Part shown: piece after piece, positions 53,619-64,000 of the stretch
Position numbering within the stretch: the stretch's first letter is position 1
How the letters are laid out: each line of letters opens with the position of its first letter
NCBI GenBank assembly: GCA_023052935.1
Contig: CM041292.1
Location: 132,570,951 to 132,634,950, forward strand
DNA from: Piezodorus guildinii
Lineage: Eukaryota > Arthropoda > Insecta > Hemiptera > Pentatomidae
Direction of reading: 5' to 3'
DNA length: 64,000 nt
Notes under the pieces: model-generated
The model's input: the letters and a program-made list of their open reading frames with translations, nothing else
The model's database searches: none
What the model was told of the DNA's origin: nothing
Position numbers and translations under genes: made by a program

Positions 53619-53890
53619 GAAGCCCATGGCTGAGTGGCTAGCGCGCTAGTCTCTCATGCTAAAGGTTGTGAGTTCGGACCCCAGTACCGACGGGGCTTTT
53701 ATTAAGATGTAAATAAATGGGGATTCACTCACAGCCTTTCTCCGGAAATGTGAGAGCCAAATGGTGCCCTCTCACAAAATTAGGCGTAGGGAATGATGAT
53801 CCTACACCACAATATGCATCGTGAAACGTGAATGTAATCTCCCAAGAGATCCTAAACGGCCTGTCGCGCCAATGGAAGAAGGAAGAAGAG
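53619..53890 (+). mobile_element. tRNA-derived SINE family 4
   Basis: A box TGGCTGAGTGG at 53627-53637 and B box GAGTTCGGACC at 53670-53680, in a head resembling a leucine/serine-type tRNA. The body has CTCACAGCCTTTCTCCGGAA and CCTAAACGGCCTGTCGCGCC. Only one copy was seen in the window. Confidence 0.7.
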
Positions 53891-54654
53891 GATCTTCCGA
53901 CTGATGTTTAATATAGCTACAAGACCTGAAAAACAAAAACAAACAGTATTTGGTTATTTTACATATAATGCCGAAGTTTCGGCACAACCATTTAATCCAT
54001 TCTTAAAGTAGAGAGGATTGCAGCAAACTAATACACTTAGGATATACTATTAACTTGGTTTCTATAACATGATCGATACATCAACATATTGTTCTTATAA
54101 GTTTATAATATATATAGTGTAGTTTATTGTACCGTTTGAGGAATATTGCAGTTATTTTTAACAAATCATAAACTACCCTAACCAGCTTAGTTAGATTTTT
54201 CATGTTTAGATTAGGTTGAAATTTACAAGAAAAATATTTTACTTCTGAAGACATCAACAATCACCCCTAAAAGCAGAGGTGCAAAGATCCTCGAGCAACG
54301 GGTAAACTTTTCCAGTATTGATATTCAAAGATAAAAGTAAATATCATGTTTCAAGAAAGTAAAGAAGGAGAGGAAAGGGCCATTAAAAAACGTTTTCCTG
54401 GACGCGCGTTAGGGGTGGGGCCAGGAGGGTGTCTTCCGGGGGATGCTTCTCTTGCAAGAACCCAACACCCTGTTGGTCTTTATTCAACATTTCATAATAA
54501 CCTCGAAAGCTTTTATCTCGAGGCAAATTTTTTTTTTTTTTACATGCCAAGGATAAGATTGTTTCAAGACGAAATTCAATAAATTTTAATGGCAAACATA
54601 ATGGAATAGATTTTTAATATAAAGCACCTCTAAGAAAAGTTTCTCGCCCTTTGT
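53891..54654. other. Unassigned DNA
   Basis: A GC-richer stretch at 54390-54470 (GGTGGGGCCAGGAGGGTGTC). Short frames on both strands overlap and show no domain. Confidence 0.4.
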
Positions 54655-54689
54655 TAAATTATAACTTCGTGCATTTTTCTTTTTTAAAT

Positions 54690-55325
54690 ATTGTACGAAA
54701 ATCAATAGTCGTAAAATAAAGAAATTTCATATTTAACAAACTGTACGCCCGAGATGTTACAGCAACTTTTTCAACAAAATCGACTTACCAATGAACTTTA
54801 TATTATGCATAGTACCTTTTTACGGTTTTTACAAAAAACGGATCAAACGATTTTGATTAAACCCCTATATCAATGTATAATTTAATGGGCTTGTATATAT
54901 TGTAGAATCTAAAAAAAAAAACTATATTATCTATTTAGTATAGATGGAAAACGGATAAATATATAATTTGGACGAATACGATAGCCATAAAATGAGAAAA
55001 TAGAAAACATTTTTTTTAATGCAATTTTGCTGTTTTTAAACACAGTGATACAGAAGTATATACTTTTGGAAAGCTAAAGATTTTACAAACAAAAATTATT
55101 ACCTTATACACAAAACTGTTAAAGATAATGAAGAGTGATGAAAAACTGATAAAACTGACTGATTTAGATAATAATAAAATATATTATTTAATAAAATACA
55201 TGTTTCTATAGAAATTCAATTAAAGTAATTCTTTATTAGTTTCATTTATTTCTGAATTGGAAAATTCTTTCATCGAACTTAACAACTGAGGTAAGTGAAA
55301 GTCGTGTGTTGCACGCACCAGATTT
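54690..55325 (+). repeat. ~0.9-kb unclassified repeat, copy K
   Basis: It contains CTGTACGCCCGAGATGTTAC, CAAAATCGACTTACCAATGA, TTTTGGAAAGCTAAAGATTT and the complete end GGTAAGTGAAAGTCGTGTGT then TGCACGCACCAGATT. The first third and a central piece are missing. Confidence 0.7.
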
Positions 55326-55384
55326 AAAAAAATTGATTTTGGAACGCATTGCTCTCTTTCTCAGTCCAATGTTCTGAGGTCAAG

Positions 55385-55607
55385 ATTATTCATCTATATT
55401 AAAGTGATGAAAAGCTGATAAAACTAAATGATTGTCATAGATAAATATAATATATCATTTACTAAAACACACGTTTCTATTGAAATTTAAAGTAATTAAT
55501 TCCTTAACAATTTTTTTTAGGTTTGAAAATTCTTAAAAATTATTTAAATTGACTTTAACAACTGCGATAGGTGAAAATCATGTGTTACGCTCACCAGATT
55601 TTTGAAA
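55385..55607 (+). repeat. ~0.9-kb unclassified repeat, copy L (3' third only)
   Basis: From AAAGTGATGAAAAGCTGATA to GATAGGTGAAAATCATGTGT and CTCACCAGATTTTT. It lies in tandem, same orientation, about 60 bp after copy K. Confidence 0.65.
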
Positions 55608-56489
55608 GTCATAAACCAAATGATGGTGGAAAATAAATATTTATTCTGTGATAAAAACATCAAGACAAATAATTACTGATAATTATTAACACATCGATGT
55701 AACAGAAACGACATATTTCAACACGATAAAAAAAAAATCAATAAAAAAATCATTTATTTATTTTTTTAAATATTCATAAGGTTATAAACAATATTAGAAA
55801 CAAGGCGCTAAGGGAAAACGCTTGCGTCTAGATGCACTGGAAAATAAAGCGACTTCAACAGACTTATTTGTCTGGATAAAACAGTATAATCCGTATTAGT
55901 GAAACATGGGAAACTATATATCTAAACCAGCTACACGAGGAGGGTAGAGCACTCCAGGAACTGACTCAGTACTCGGACAATTAAACAATAATTACAACAG
56001 GAGCTGAGGCGTCAACTGCACGGAATAGGAAATGGGAGTTCGTGTGGTCAGCCGCCCCCTGTCCCTCAGGAGTGTGGTAGATGACAGTCAGATAGTCTTT
56101 CAATGGTAATGAGCAATACGAAATTATTGATCGTCTTTTCCCATCGTCATTGGTATTTATGGTTTTTGATTATTAAATGGAGGCAATGCATGCAATAATA
56201 TAGTTTATGACAGATGTTCTATCATACTTTCTTGTTACTATTTTTCCTCGAAAAAGCTCATTTGTTCATTTTCATTTCAAGTTTAAACGAAATTCTTTTA
56301 TGCTGAGTTTTGAGCTTTTCTGGACTTTTCTTAAATCGCATAATTTTACTGTACTCTTATTTAAATATATTTATAGACTGTTAAAAACACGATCAAGAAA
56401 TTTTACTTCATTTTCAACTCGGTAATTCAAACATCTAAGACATTTAAATAAAACTGTCTTTTCATTGAAGTTATTTGTTTCTTCTTAAG

Positions 56490-56495
<6 letters not shown>
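55608..56495. other. Unassigned DNA with a GC-richer block at about 55800-56100
   Basis: Contains GCGCTAAGGGAAAACGCTTG and GGTCAGCCGCCCCCTGTCCC. The frame 56207-56425 has no recognisable domain. Confidence 0.4.

Positions 56496-56555
<60 letters not shown>
56496..56555. repeat. (TA)n microsatellite
   Basis: A TA run of about 60 bp. Confidence 0.9.
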
Positions 56556-56561
<6 letters not shown>

Positions 56562-57130
56562 ATATTATTTTTATTTTATTTTGAATTGAATGTATTGCAT
56601 ATCTACCCATCGTTATAGCAATCGCAGCTTATTTATGAATGCTAGATACTAAGCTCTGATATTAAGCTAAGCATTAAGCGGGTACGGGAGCACTTAAAAA
56701 TAGCCTATCAAAAACTTGCATATGAGGATAAAGCTTTTTTTTATAGAAAAATATTCGGTCAACTAACCATCAATTGTTGTTTACTGATTCGTTTTAATTT
56801 ATTATTTTAAATAAGTATTCATTGTAATCAATCAAAAAGAATCGAATTTTAAAAAATGTCAGCCTGTAATAAATTTAAATAAAAATAAAATTAATAAATT
56901 TGATAATGGTTATAATCGAAAAATATTCCTGGCACGGCAAAAATAAGTAATAATAAATAGAGATATTGTCAAGATGACAATGTAGTTGTTTTGTCTTTGT
57001 TTAGCTCTATGATTACTTGAAAAAAATATTGTATTTTAACTATTTAATATGATTTTAGGAAATAATAAACCATTCTGCAATACTTTAAAACATATTTACT
57101 TATTTATTAGATCACAGTATCTAATACATG

Positions 57131-57133
<3 letters not shown>
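56556..57133. other. AT-rich DNA, nothing recognised
   Basis: No ORF or repeat identified. Confidence 0.4.

Positions 57134-57198
<65 letters not shown>
57134..57198. repeat. (TA)n microsatellite
   Basis: A TA run of about 65 bp. Another of about 30 bp lies at 57384-57414. Confidence 0.9.
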
Positions 57199-57202
<4 letters not shown>

Positions 57203-57381
57203 GTTATGCCTGTTCGAGACAAATAAATAAAAAAAAAGGAAAAGGTTGAGAATAAACAGCACTCACGGTTCCAGAAACAATACTGATTTATTGATGGAAA
57301 TAATCCTTCTTATATATGTTTCGGATGTTGTTTACATCCGAGATGGTATTAAGGCTAATACTGCCCGACTCCTATCCTTAA

Positions 57382-57414
<33 letters not shown>

Positions 57415-57416
<2 letters not shown>

Positions 57417-58254
57417 AAAAGCGTTCCTGACATTTAAATGACCGGTTTCACATATTTGCATGTAATATAATATTGATTTGTTTTCACGAAATAATAAAGA
57501 AATGATTTATCATTTACAATACAATAATGTTATGTTTTGAAAAAAAAAAAAACATTCAGAGTTCTCTGATAACCATCAGTAAACTGAAAAGTGTTATATC
57601 TACAATCACAAGACAGGAAGTTTTGAACTCTATAGAAAACGTGTTGGTACACTTACAATCACTCGCAATAGTTACAATCACTTCTAATCTTATAAAATTT
57701 CTAGCATAACGTCTAGAAGCTATAACTGCTTTCTAGGATATAGCTTGGCTGTTTTTAATAGCATTTCCTTGTCAAATCCAACCGTTTCCAAATCAAATTC
57801 AACATTTATCATTTAAAGAAATTTCGGAGTATTTATTCCAATGATATGGTGATAAAGAAGCCACAAGCCTATCCGCCGCTGATAGAAAATCAAAATAAAA
57901 ATGTAATTCTTGTATAGACACCATCGCATTATCCTCTAGAGAAATAAGCCCAATATTTACTAACTCAGATATCTGCAGCTATCTAAAACAAAACAAGCAT
58001 AACCCACTTAGGCCTAGCTTTAGGAAGAAGGATAAGGGCTCAATAAGTTAAAAAGTATTAAAAACATAGCGGTGTTCTGGAAAGGAGCAAAAGATGATAA
58101 CAGAAGATAAGATGTCATTACTCGACCGCAGGATGTACCACATGCTACGAGTCCATGGCTACTATTACCTTATTATTATTATTTCAGAATTTCGCACTTT
58201 CTTAGCTTTCGCTGGAAATTTTCACCTACCCGGGCTCAATGAGTCAAGGGTTAG
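57415..58254. other. Unassigned DNA
   Basis: No domain-bearing ORF. The part at 57710-58140 is less AT-rich but shows no recognisable protein or repeat. Confidence 0.4.
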
Positions 58255-58500
58255 GCTCTAATTATGTTATATTTAAAAATTTTCGAACAGTGGCTGCTGT
58301 TCCTAGGACGACTGCTCGCTGAACCTCCGCTAGAATTCTTACAGGTAGCTCTAGCTGTTGGATTGATTCTAGCGTACTCTCTGGAATCAGGCCATTGCAA
58401 GATAGTATAATAGGGTAAACCCCACAGCTCTCCAATCCGTAGAGTTGCTTTAGCTCCTCTGCCAGCTCCTGGTATTTCCTTTTCTTTTCAGAAACCGTTT
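58255..58500 (-). pseudogene. LINE-type C-terminal tail fragment
   Basis: On the minus strand: KRKYQELAEELKQLYGLESC, VYPIILSCNGLIP, LPVRILAEVQRAVVLGTAAT followed by VRKFL. The YxxLAxELxxLW...VxPIVIGxLGxIP...xxIQxxxLLGTAxxLRKxL pattern is a common end of arthropod non-LTR retrotransposon polyproteins. About 80 codons remain, bounded upstream by an (ATT)n-rich stretch at 58500-58600. Confidence 0.65.
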
Positions 58501-58600
58501 TATTTATTATTATTATTTATTATTTTTATTTATTTTTTTTATTTATTATTTATTTTATTATTATTATTATATATTATTATTACCTTATTATTATCTTCTT
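58501..58600. repeat. (ATT)n-rich simple repeat
   Basis: TTATTATTATTATT-type sequence with interruptions. Confidence 0.75.
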
Positions 58601-58724
58601 AATGCTATTAAATAATTATACACTTATGAACCGTACTTAATCACTTTATATTATTCTCTTAATTCAAACAGCTGTTTTTATTTAACATCTGTTGTATTTT
58701 ATATATGATAGCTACCTTATCGAG

Positions 58725-59665
58725 AACAAAACACCACCTAACTGTGAAAACTGTAACGTGCAACTGATAGTTAATCCTAGAATCCCACATCCTAGAAGAC
58801 TGCCCGCTTTCCTACAACTTTTTCCACACAGAAAAAATCGAAAGATATCCCAAAAACGTTACTAGGCGACAACGTCAAAACTAATAAGAAAACCATGGAA
58901 TTTCTAAAATTATTAAGTCTCTTTCACAGGGTTTAGCGCGATTCAAACTAATCAAGAAATAAAAAATAGATAGAAAAAGACACTAAATACCACATTAGTG
59001 TGTCCTAACTATTGAGGATACTGAGGGGTATGGATTCATCATTTCATAATCATTATATTAATTAAATAAATATTAATAAGCCTTTATCGGCAAAACATCA
59101 AAAAGCGTTTACCTAAATCCATGAGGCCCCCAGCGATACCTCGGGAAACTTCCTAGACCCCCAGCGGCAGCCGACAACAGTCTTAGGCCTGGCCTAGAGA
59201 TAAGTTACTTATGGAAAAGATCTACAAAGGCTGGACCGCCAACCGGGGCACTTCCCATATCAGCCCCGCCCAAGGACGAGAACGAGGATTCAATGAGGTC
59301 AGTCTTATTTCAGCAAGAGATGAGTTGAGTTCCATCCTCAGGAAGAAGCGAGGTCTGAGGGGTCTAAGCTGAGGGCAGCTGGAAGTCTTAGAGCTTAGAA
59401 GGGACTCCTATCCTCAAGTATTGTGTAGATGGATTTTATATTTTTAAGCTAATAATAATAATAATAATGTCATTTACTGAAACTTGCCTAATTTAATCAT
59501 ACCCTGCATGCCACCTATTGGGATTGGTAAACACGACACCTTTAGAAAAGAAATCCAATAGCTTCGTTATATATAGTATATATATATTAATTAAATATAT
59601 CAATTAATCTAGTTTTTGAAGTACCGCTGCCTTCAAAAAGTAGCCGGTTAAAAACATATCATAAC
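58725..59665 (+). pseudogene. LINE with RNase-H-type C-terminus and 3' UTR
   Basis: A short frame near 58740-58935 encodes CENCNVQLIVN, LEDCPLSYNFFH, VLGDNVKTNKKTMEFLKLLS followed by LFHRV. The CxxCxVxLTVxHILxECPxxxxxR...LGD...FLKxxxL pattern ends many arthropod I/R1-group LINE polyproteins. The 3' region (59060-59665) is shared in inverted orientation with 50500-51165. An AACCTAACCTATCT stretch follows at 59668. Confidence 0.6.
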
Positions 59666-60344
59666 TGACCTAACCTAACCTATCTAAGTTAGCATATGAT
59701 GAATAGTTCCTCAAGTATTTCAAGATTCAATTGCGACTGAAGAAATATATCATTTGGCTGATTATGCTTTTATTAATACATCTAAACAAATATAAATGTA
59801 TACTTACTAATTGATGAATGTTACGATTACATTACTTAAGCTTTATGCTGTTAGCAAATATTTATCGTTCATCAGGGATATTGAATACTCAATAGCTTCC
59901 ATTCATGTCACATTCAATCCTTTTTATGTCTCAATTTTCCATCCGACAGGGACAAAGAATGCTTACCATCTGACGGGCCGAGGGGCACGCGACCGACGGC
60001 TGCTAGGAGGGCGTTAACTGTACATGTCAGCCCTCCCTACATTTGAAAGCCAATTCCAAAAGTGCTGGGTCTAATCGACATTCTGTATTGGGTCTTTAGT
60101 CATTTTTAGTTGAGCTATTAACTAATAACAAATTAACTTAATTGAAGAGGGCGAGTAATATCAAAAACCTTATTTCTCGTTTTACACATAACATATACCC
60201 TGTGTTATATTAAATAACGCCTATCATAATGACTGTCAAAGAAAAGGCATATAATGTACATAATGTGGCTCATTGTGAAATGAAAATAAAATTCTTGTGT
60301 CAGGTAAATCTGGTATAGGCAGTAAGTAAAGAGGTTTTAAGTAT
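59666..60344. other. Unassigned DNA
   Basis: GC-richer block at 59940-60040 (GACGGGCCGAGGGGCACGCG). No recognisable ORF. Confidence 0.4.
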
Positions 60345-60545
60345 TTGTGTTGCATAACAGCTATCTGTGCGCAAGTTCGCAGGTTCAAACCTGGCAGATA
60401 AACCTAGGATTTTACAATGAGAGTAAAATGAGGGAGTAAAATGGTGGTCCGAGCCAGTTCAGTGTAAGGTTCTCGTTAAAGAACCATATCTTTATTAAAA
60501 CAGGAAAATCAAAATTTAGGACTCCCACAGTTGCATCGTCCCATT
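60345..60545 (+). mobile_element. tRNA-derived SINE family 3, second copy
   Basis: B-box region CAGGTTCAAACCTGGCAG near 60379, then TAGGATTTTACAATGAGAGT, CTCGTTAAAGAACCATATCT and TTAGGACTCCCACAGTTGCA, matching 44345-44600 in order. The A box is degraded. Confidence 0.7.
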
Positions 60546-60855
60546 AGATTGATAGATAGATAACTGTTTTATTAATATTTTATTCAGCTTATTACAACAA
60601 AAATATAAAAATCCTACATTTTATAAAAGAAAACATTAATAGAATTATGGTCTTTTAGACCGTCGGGTCCGGAGCCGACCAGTTCAATTTTAAAAATTAT
60701 ACAACAGTATTAACAATATAAGTAAAACAAATCTCACTCACTGATTCTACGCTTTCTTGGCCAGGCTCAAAACAATAAAGCAATAACAATCAACAATCAT
60801 GATATATACACACATTACTAATATGAATATATATTACAAGTTTTAAGTATAATTA
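60546..60855 (-). repeat. Possible LINE 3' tail with (GATA)n end
   Basis: (GATA)3 at 60549-60560 is followed by AACTGTTTTATTAATATTTT, which on the minus strand would be a 3' end with an ATCT repeat tail. A GC-richer spot GTCGGGTCCGGAGCCGACCA lies at 60662. No coding part was identified, and the class is uncertain. Confidence 0.35.
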
Positions 60856-60859
60856 ATGA

Positions 60860-62080
60860 TCCCTAAGGCCAAAAAGCCACTTCAGTACCCAACCTCTTAC
60901 CGTCCTATATTTCTTTTGCTCATTATGGGCAAAATTCTTGAAAAAAACTCCTAAATAGGTTATACCCGATCCTAGATTCAAATCACGTCATTTCGTGACC
61001 ACCAGTTTGGATTTCGATCATCCCATTCTACTATTCAACAGTGCCATCGTGTGGTGGATGTGGTATCCTCTACATTGGAGCGCGGAATGTACTGCACTGG
61101 ATCCTTTCTCGACGTGGAATAGGCTTTTGATCGAGTTTGGCATCCAGGACTGCTCTACAAACTCCGCAAATTCCTCTCCCGACATATTTCCCAATAATCC
61201 GCTCCTACCTGACAGATAGAACTTTTAAAGTTAATCATAACCTCTCCTACTCCTCAGTATTCAATCAGTCAGCCGGTGTACCTCAAGGTAGTATCCTAGG
61301 CCCAATTTTCTACACGGTGTATACAGATGATATCCCTATCCATCCAAGCACAGTCCTCTCTACTTACGCTGATGACACCTGTGTGCTATCGTGAATAATG
61401 ATCCTATTGTTGCTTCCAAATCCTTCAGAGCCATGTATCAGCAATCGCAGAATGGTGTCACAATTGAAGAATAAAAATAAATCCCACCAAATCACCTTCA
61501 CACTACGACGTAAACCTATGACTTCCAGTACCGTTGTATCCTTTAATCATACCCACTCATCACTGTAGAACAAATAAGATACCTTGGAATTCATCTTGAC
61601 AAACGTCTTACATGGAATCCTAATACAAGACTTACAACGAAGAGAAATTGCTTAAAAGATATCGACTATTAAGACACTTACTTGACAAACGATCAAAAAT
61701 CCCTCTTTACTTCAAAAAAACACAACACTAACACACTTAACACAACCACTATCAGACCTATTCGGACTTATGGCATTGAGCTACGGGGGTCCATTAGACC
61801 ATCGAATTCCTCCCGCATCCAATCCAAAATCCTTCGACAAATCCTCGACGCTCCTTAGTTTGTTACCAATAAACTCATCCAAAGAGACCTGAACATCCCA
61901 CTAGTTGCAGAAATCGCCCAAAAAAGATACACCTCCTTTCATTCCAAATTACCCGCCCATACAAACCCGCTTGTCCGCATCCTCTCATCGACACATATTC
62001 CTGATAATCCTCCGATGTGTTTAAAAACCGGTGGCCTCGAGACCTGCTGATCAAATAAACATTGAAGTGATCAAATAATT
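60860..62080 (+). pseudogene. Jockey-clade LINE reverse transcriptase, decayed copy
   Basis: Broken frames encode TSYRPI, HQFGFRSSHSTIQQ, the region FDRVWHPGLLYKLRKF, SAGVPQGSILGPIFYTVYTD, TYADDTCVLS and PPxCLKTGGLET near the end. They match ORF2 of the full-length element from about 30480 to 31650. Many stops and frameshifts; one in-frame stop lies just before AFDRVWH. The truncated 5' end and the short 3' UTR are unlike the complete copy, so it is likely a sister subfamily. Confidence 0.8.
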
Positions 62081-63065
62081 CTTCTCTTAACATTTTCAAG
62101 CCAATTATCTGTAAATAGCTCATTTACTTATTGTACTGTGTACATTTGTAAATGTCATTAAAATAATTTAAAAAGAAAAAATATATACATATAATTAAAT
62201 TAGTTTTTATCTATAAGGCCATGCTAGTTTACAGTAATTATACACAGCCATTCAGTTTCGGCCTTAAGACAGTTTATTACTTCGTCGGTGTTTAAAAAAA
62301 TTCTTTCCGAAGCACCTTATTCTAATTTCACAGAAAATCACATAGTCCGATTAGTCACAGTAGAATGAAATTACGTTAAATGAACAAACAAAGAATTAAA
62401 AAGAATTATTTGTGTAAATTCGACTAACTAGTACAGGACACTCATATGTCAACACTTTTTGTTCGATTGAAATCGTTGTAGTTTCAGTTACTTTCTTTTC
62501 ACATTAAATCGTTTATTTCAATCGATCAGTGTAGGTAAGTATAAATCTTGAGTTTTTTCAGGTAATGGAAATTAAGATCGTTTATTTTGAATATTCAGAA
62601 AAACAAAAGAATTTTTGTCATGATTTTATGTGCGGAGTCTAAATCAGTCTGTTTCAAGCCAATATATGTTACTGCATCTGTCAGAATCCAACTTTATTTA
62701 AGATTTAAAAAAAATAGTAATAATTATTCAATCACTCATACAGGGCAATTTTCATATTTAAATTTACTTTACATCATACAGATGAATTCAAAGGAAAAAT
62801 ATTATACTTTCCATACAAAACATTTATCTCAAACTTTAGGAGATCTAGAGCAAGTCTCTCAGGAAGCTGACCACTGCTGAAACCCAATAGTCGTATTTTG
62901 CAACAAGCCTTAGGAACTCAACCGTTTAACCTTCAAGGAAGATCACAGGGATGAGTGGGTCTTGGATGGGGATTGAACTAGAGGATCAGGCAGTTTTAGG
63001 AGGAACGCATAAAATACTGCGACATATAGGACAAGTATAATGAAATTTATGAGGATGAGTATGAT

Positions 63066-63067
<2 letters not shown>
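62081..63067. other. Unassigned DNA with a SINE family 3 tail scrap
   Basis: CACATAGTCCGATTAGTCAC with ATTACGTTAAATGAACAAAC at about 62338-62390 matches the tail of SINE family 3. GTAGGTAAGTATAAATCTTG near 62531 weakly resembles the end of the ~0.9-kb repeat. The frame 62587-62880 has no assignable domain. Confidence 0.4.
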
Positions 63068-63131
<64 letters not shown>

Positions 63132-63132
63132 A

Positions 63133-63202
<70 letters not shown>

Positions 63203-63208
63203 TACATA
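63068..63208. repeat. (TA)n microsatellite, interrupted
   Basis: Two TA runs of about 57 and 60 bp separated by a short GAATAGAA interruption. The frames on both strands here are artefacts of the repeat. Confidence 0.9.
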
Positions 63209-63719
63209 TATGTATTGAAAAAGCAGAAGTGATTTAGTTGCTAAAGCCCTAAGGAATTATTGGAAGTTTAAATTCTGGATGACACAATAAATTTCATCGG
63301 CTAGCAGCAATAATTTCCATTTTATCTGTTCACATTGCTTTAATATTATTAATTAATTACTACTAGGTAATATTAGTTAAACGATAAATTAAGTGTTGGG
63401 CAAATGTAATCACCGCATATTATGTCTGTTTCATTCGTGAGGTGTCAATAATGAACCTTATGATGACATCGAATTCTAAACATACATAAGGATCATAATA
63501 TAAATACAAATATTCAAAATAATAAATAAAACGCCGCAAATTATTACACAATGGTTTATTATTTCCAAATAACAATATTACGGTAGGTAGATAGGCAATT
63601 AAGTAATATGAAGAACAATTAATAATTCAAAGGAAAATGGCATATCACCTCTGATAATTTCAAAACGCTATATCTCTGCAAGCTCTTAACCAATTTCAAT
63701 TTTTTTTTTCATTTAGTTG

Positions 63720-63990
63720 GAATTTTTTTATTTTATTTTAGTTTTTTATTCGTTATCCGCCTCAACCCTACAGGGTCATTAGCGTCATCATATTAAATTA
63801 TACTCTGTTGTAGTTCTCTACAATCTTTGAATATTTTAACAGTTTGGATGCATTTTTTCATTCGTCACCGAGTATTTTGTTCAATGTGAATGGTAATCCA
63901 ATATTTTTTCTTAAGTTCTTGTATTGTTTGCATTCTATTAATAAATGGTTCACACTATTTATTTATTTGGAGATTTTTTTTAATCTTTAT
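63720..63990 (-). pseudogene. LINE with RNase-H-type C-terminus, 3' end
   Basis: Minus strand: VNHLLIECKQYKNLRKNIGL, then PFTLNKILGDE, a stop, and KLLKYSKIVENYNRV. The HLLIEC...LRK...LxKILGDE...LLxFxKxxxxY pattern is the end of RNase-H-bearing arthropod LINEs. The 3' UTR contains GACGCTAATGACCCTGTAGG. It runs off the window edge, so the upstream part may lie beyond. Confidence 0.7.
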
Positions 63991-64000
63991 TCGGATTCTA

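Noticed and set aside
57300..57360. Possible further hammerhead: hairpin CGGATGT...ACATCCG followed by GAAACATA on the minus strand
   Set aside because: The stem II-like hairpin and GAAAC are present, but no CUGANGA box precedes the hairpin, so the core is incomplete.
59664..59690. AACCTAACCTATCT telomere-like motif
   Set aside because: Only two or three imperfect repeats of the insect TTAGG type; no array.
62986..63237. Open frames of alternating Ile/Tyr on both strands
   Set aside because: Translation of a (TA)n microsatellite. The same applies to frames at 23328-23513 and 44996-45187.
1..64000. CRISPR arrays, bacterial operons, rRNA genes
   Set aside because: No regularly spaced identical repeats, no ribosome-binding-site-organised gene runs and no rRNA-like blocks. 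The sequence is a eukaryotic transposon-rich region.

Overview
This is AT-rich eukaryotic DNA dominated by decayed transposable elements. The mix of Jockey-type and CR1-type LINEs, Penelope-like elements, mariner and Tc1-like transposons, Ty3/gypsy-type LTR elements and tRNA-derived SINEs indicates an arthropod, most likely an insect. I cannot name the species from sequence alone. I found no convincing exon of a host protein gene and no functional tRNA or rRNA gene. The window looks like a repeat-rich intergenic or intronic stretch.

Layout. 1-4.2 kb: a partial Ty3/gypsy element on the minus strand between two LTR copies, inserted in an older foldback repeat. 4.2-9.8 kb: a Penelope-type terminal motif, a 5'-truncated Jockey LINE (minus), a CR1-like LINE end, one copy of an abundant ~0.9-kb unclassified repeat, a near-perfect palindrome and a degenerate tandem array. 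10.7-12.4 kb: a Penelope-like element (minus) with RT and GIY-YIG domains. 12.4-21 kb: five more ~0.9-kb repeat copies, nested CR1 pieces, an inverted pair of ~1-kb retroposon ends, a poly(T)-tailed tRNA SINE and a Penelope-type inverted repeat. 21-27 kb: mostly unassigned DNA with GC-richer islands, SINE fragments and a deleted mariner. 27.35-32.13 kb: a full-length Jockey-clade LINE with an 11-bp target-site duplication, broken by one frameshift. 33.8-35.9 kb: a degraded Tc1-like transposase, a Jockey RT scrap, a macrodomain (TARG1/OARD1-like) fragment and an apparent LTR. 37-41 kb: a SINE and a long CR1-like LINE reading frame of about 597 codons. 41-52.5 kb: two inverted-repeat Penelope-type termini with hammerhead-ribozyme cores, SINEs, LINE pieces, a gag-like scrap and a pseudogene of a multi-copy arthropod ORF that I recall as PIN/FEN1-like with a Cys-rich tail. 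53-64 kb: SINEs, repeat copies, LINE tails, a second decayed Jockey copy and long (TA)n arrays.

The strongest leads are: a ~0.9-kb repeat family present a dozen or more times here; a series of Penelope-type termini, four of them forming inverted arms with hammerhead-like cores; a macrodomain fragment next to a polypurine tract and LTR; and an LTR copy whose flanking genomic sequence is duplicated together with it. All element names come from motif recognition. No database search was run, and repeat-copy boundaries are approximate unless a target-site duplication is given.
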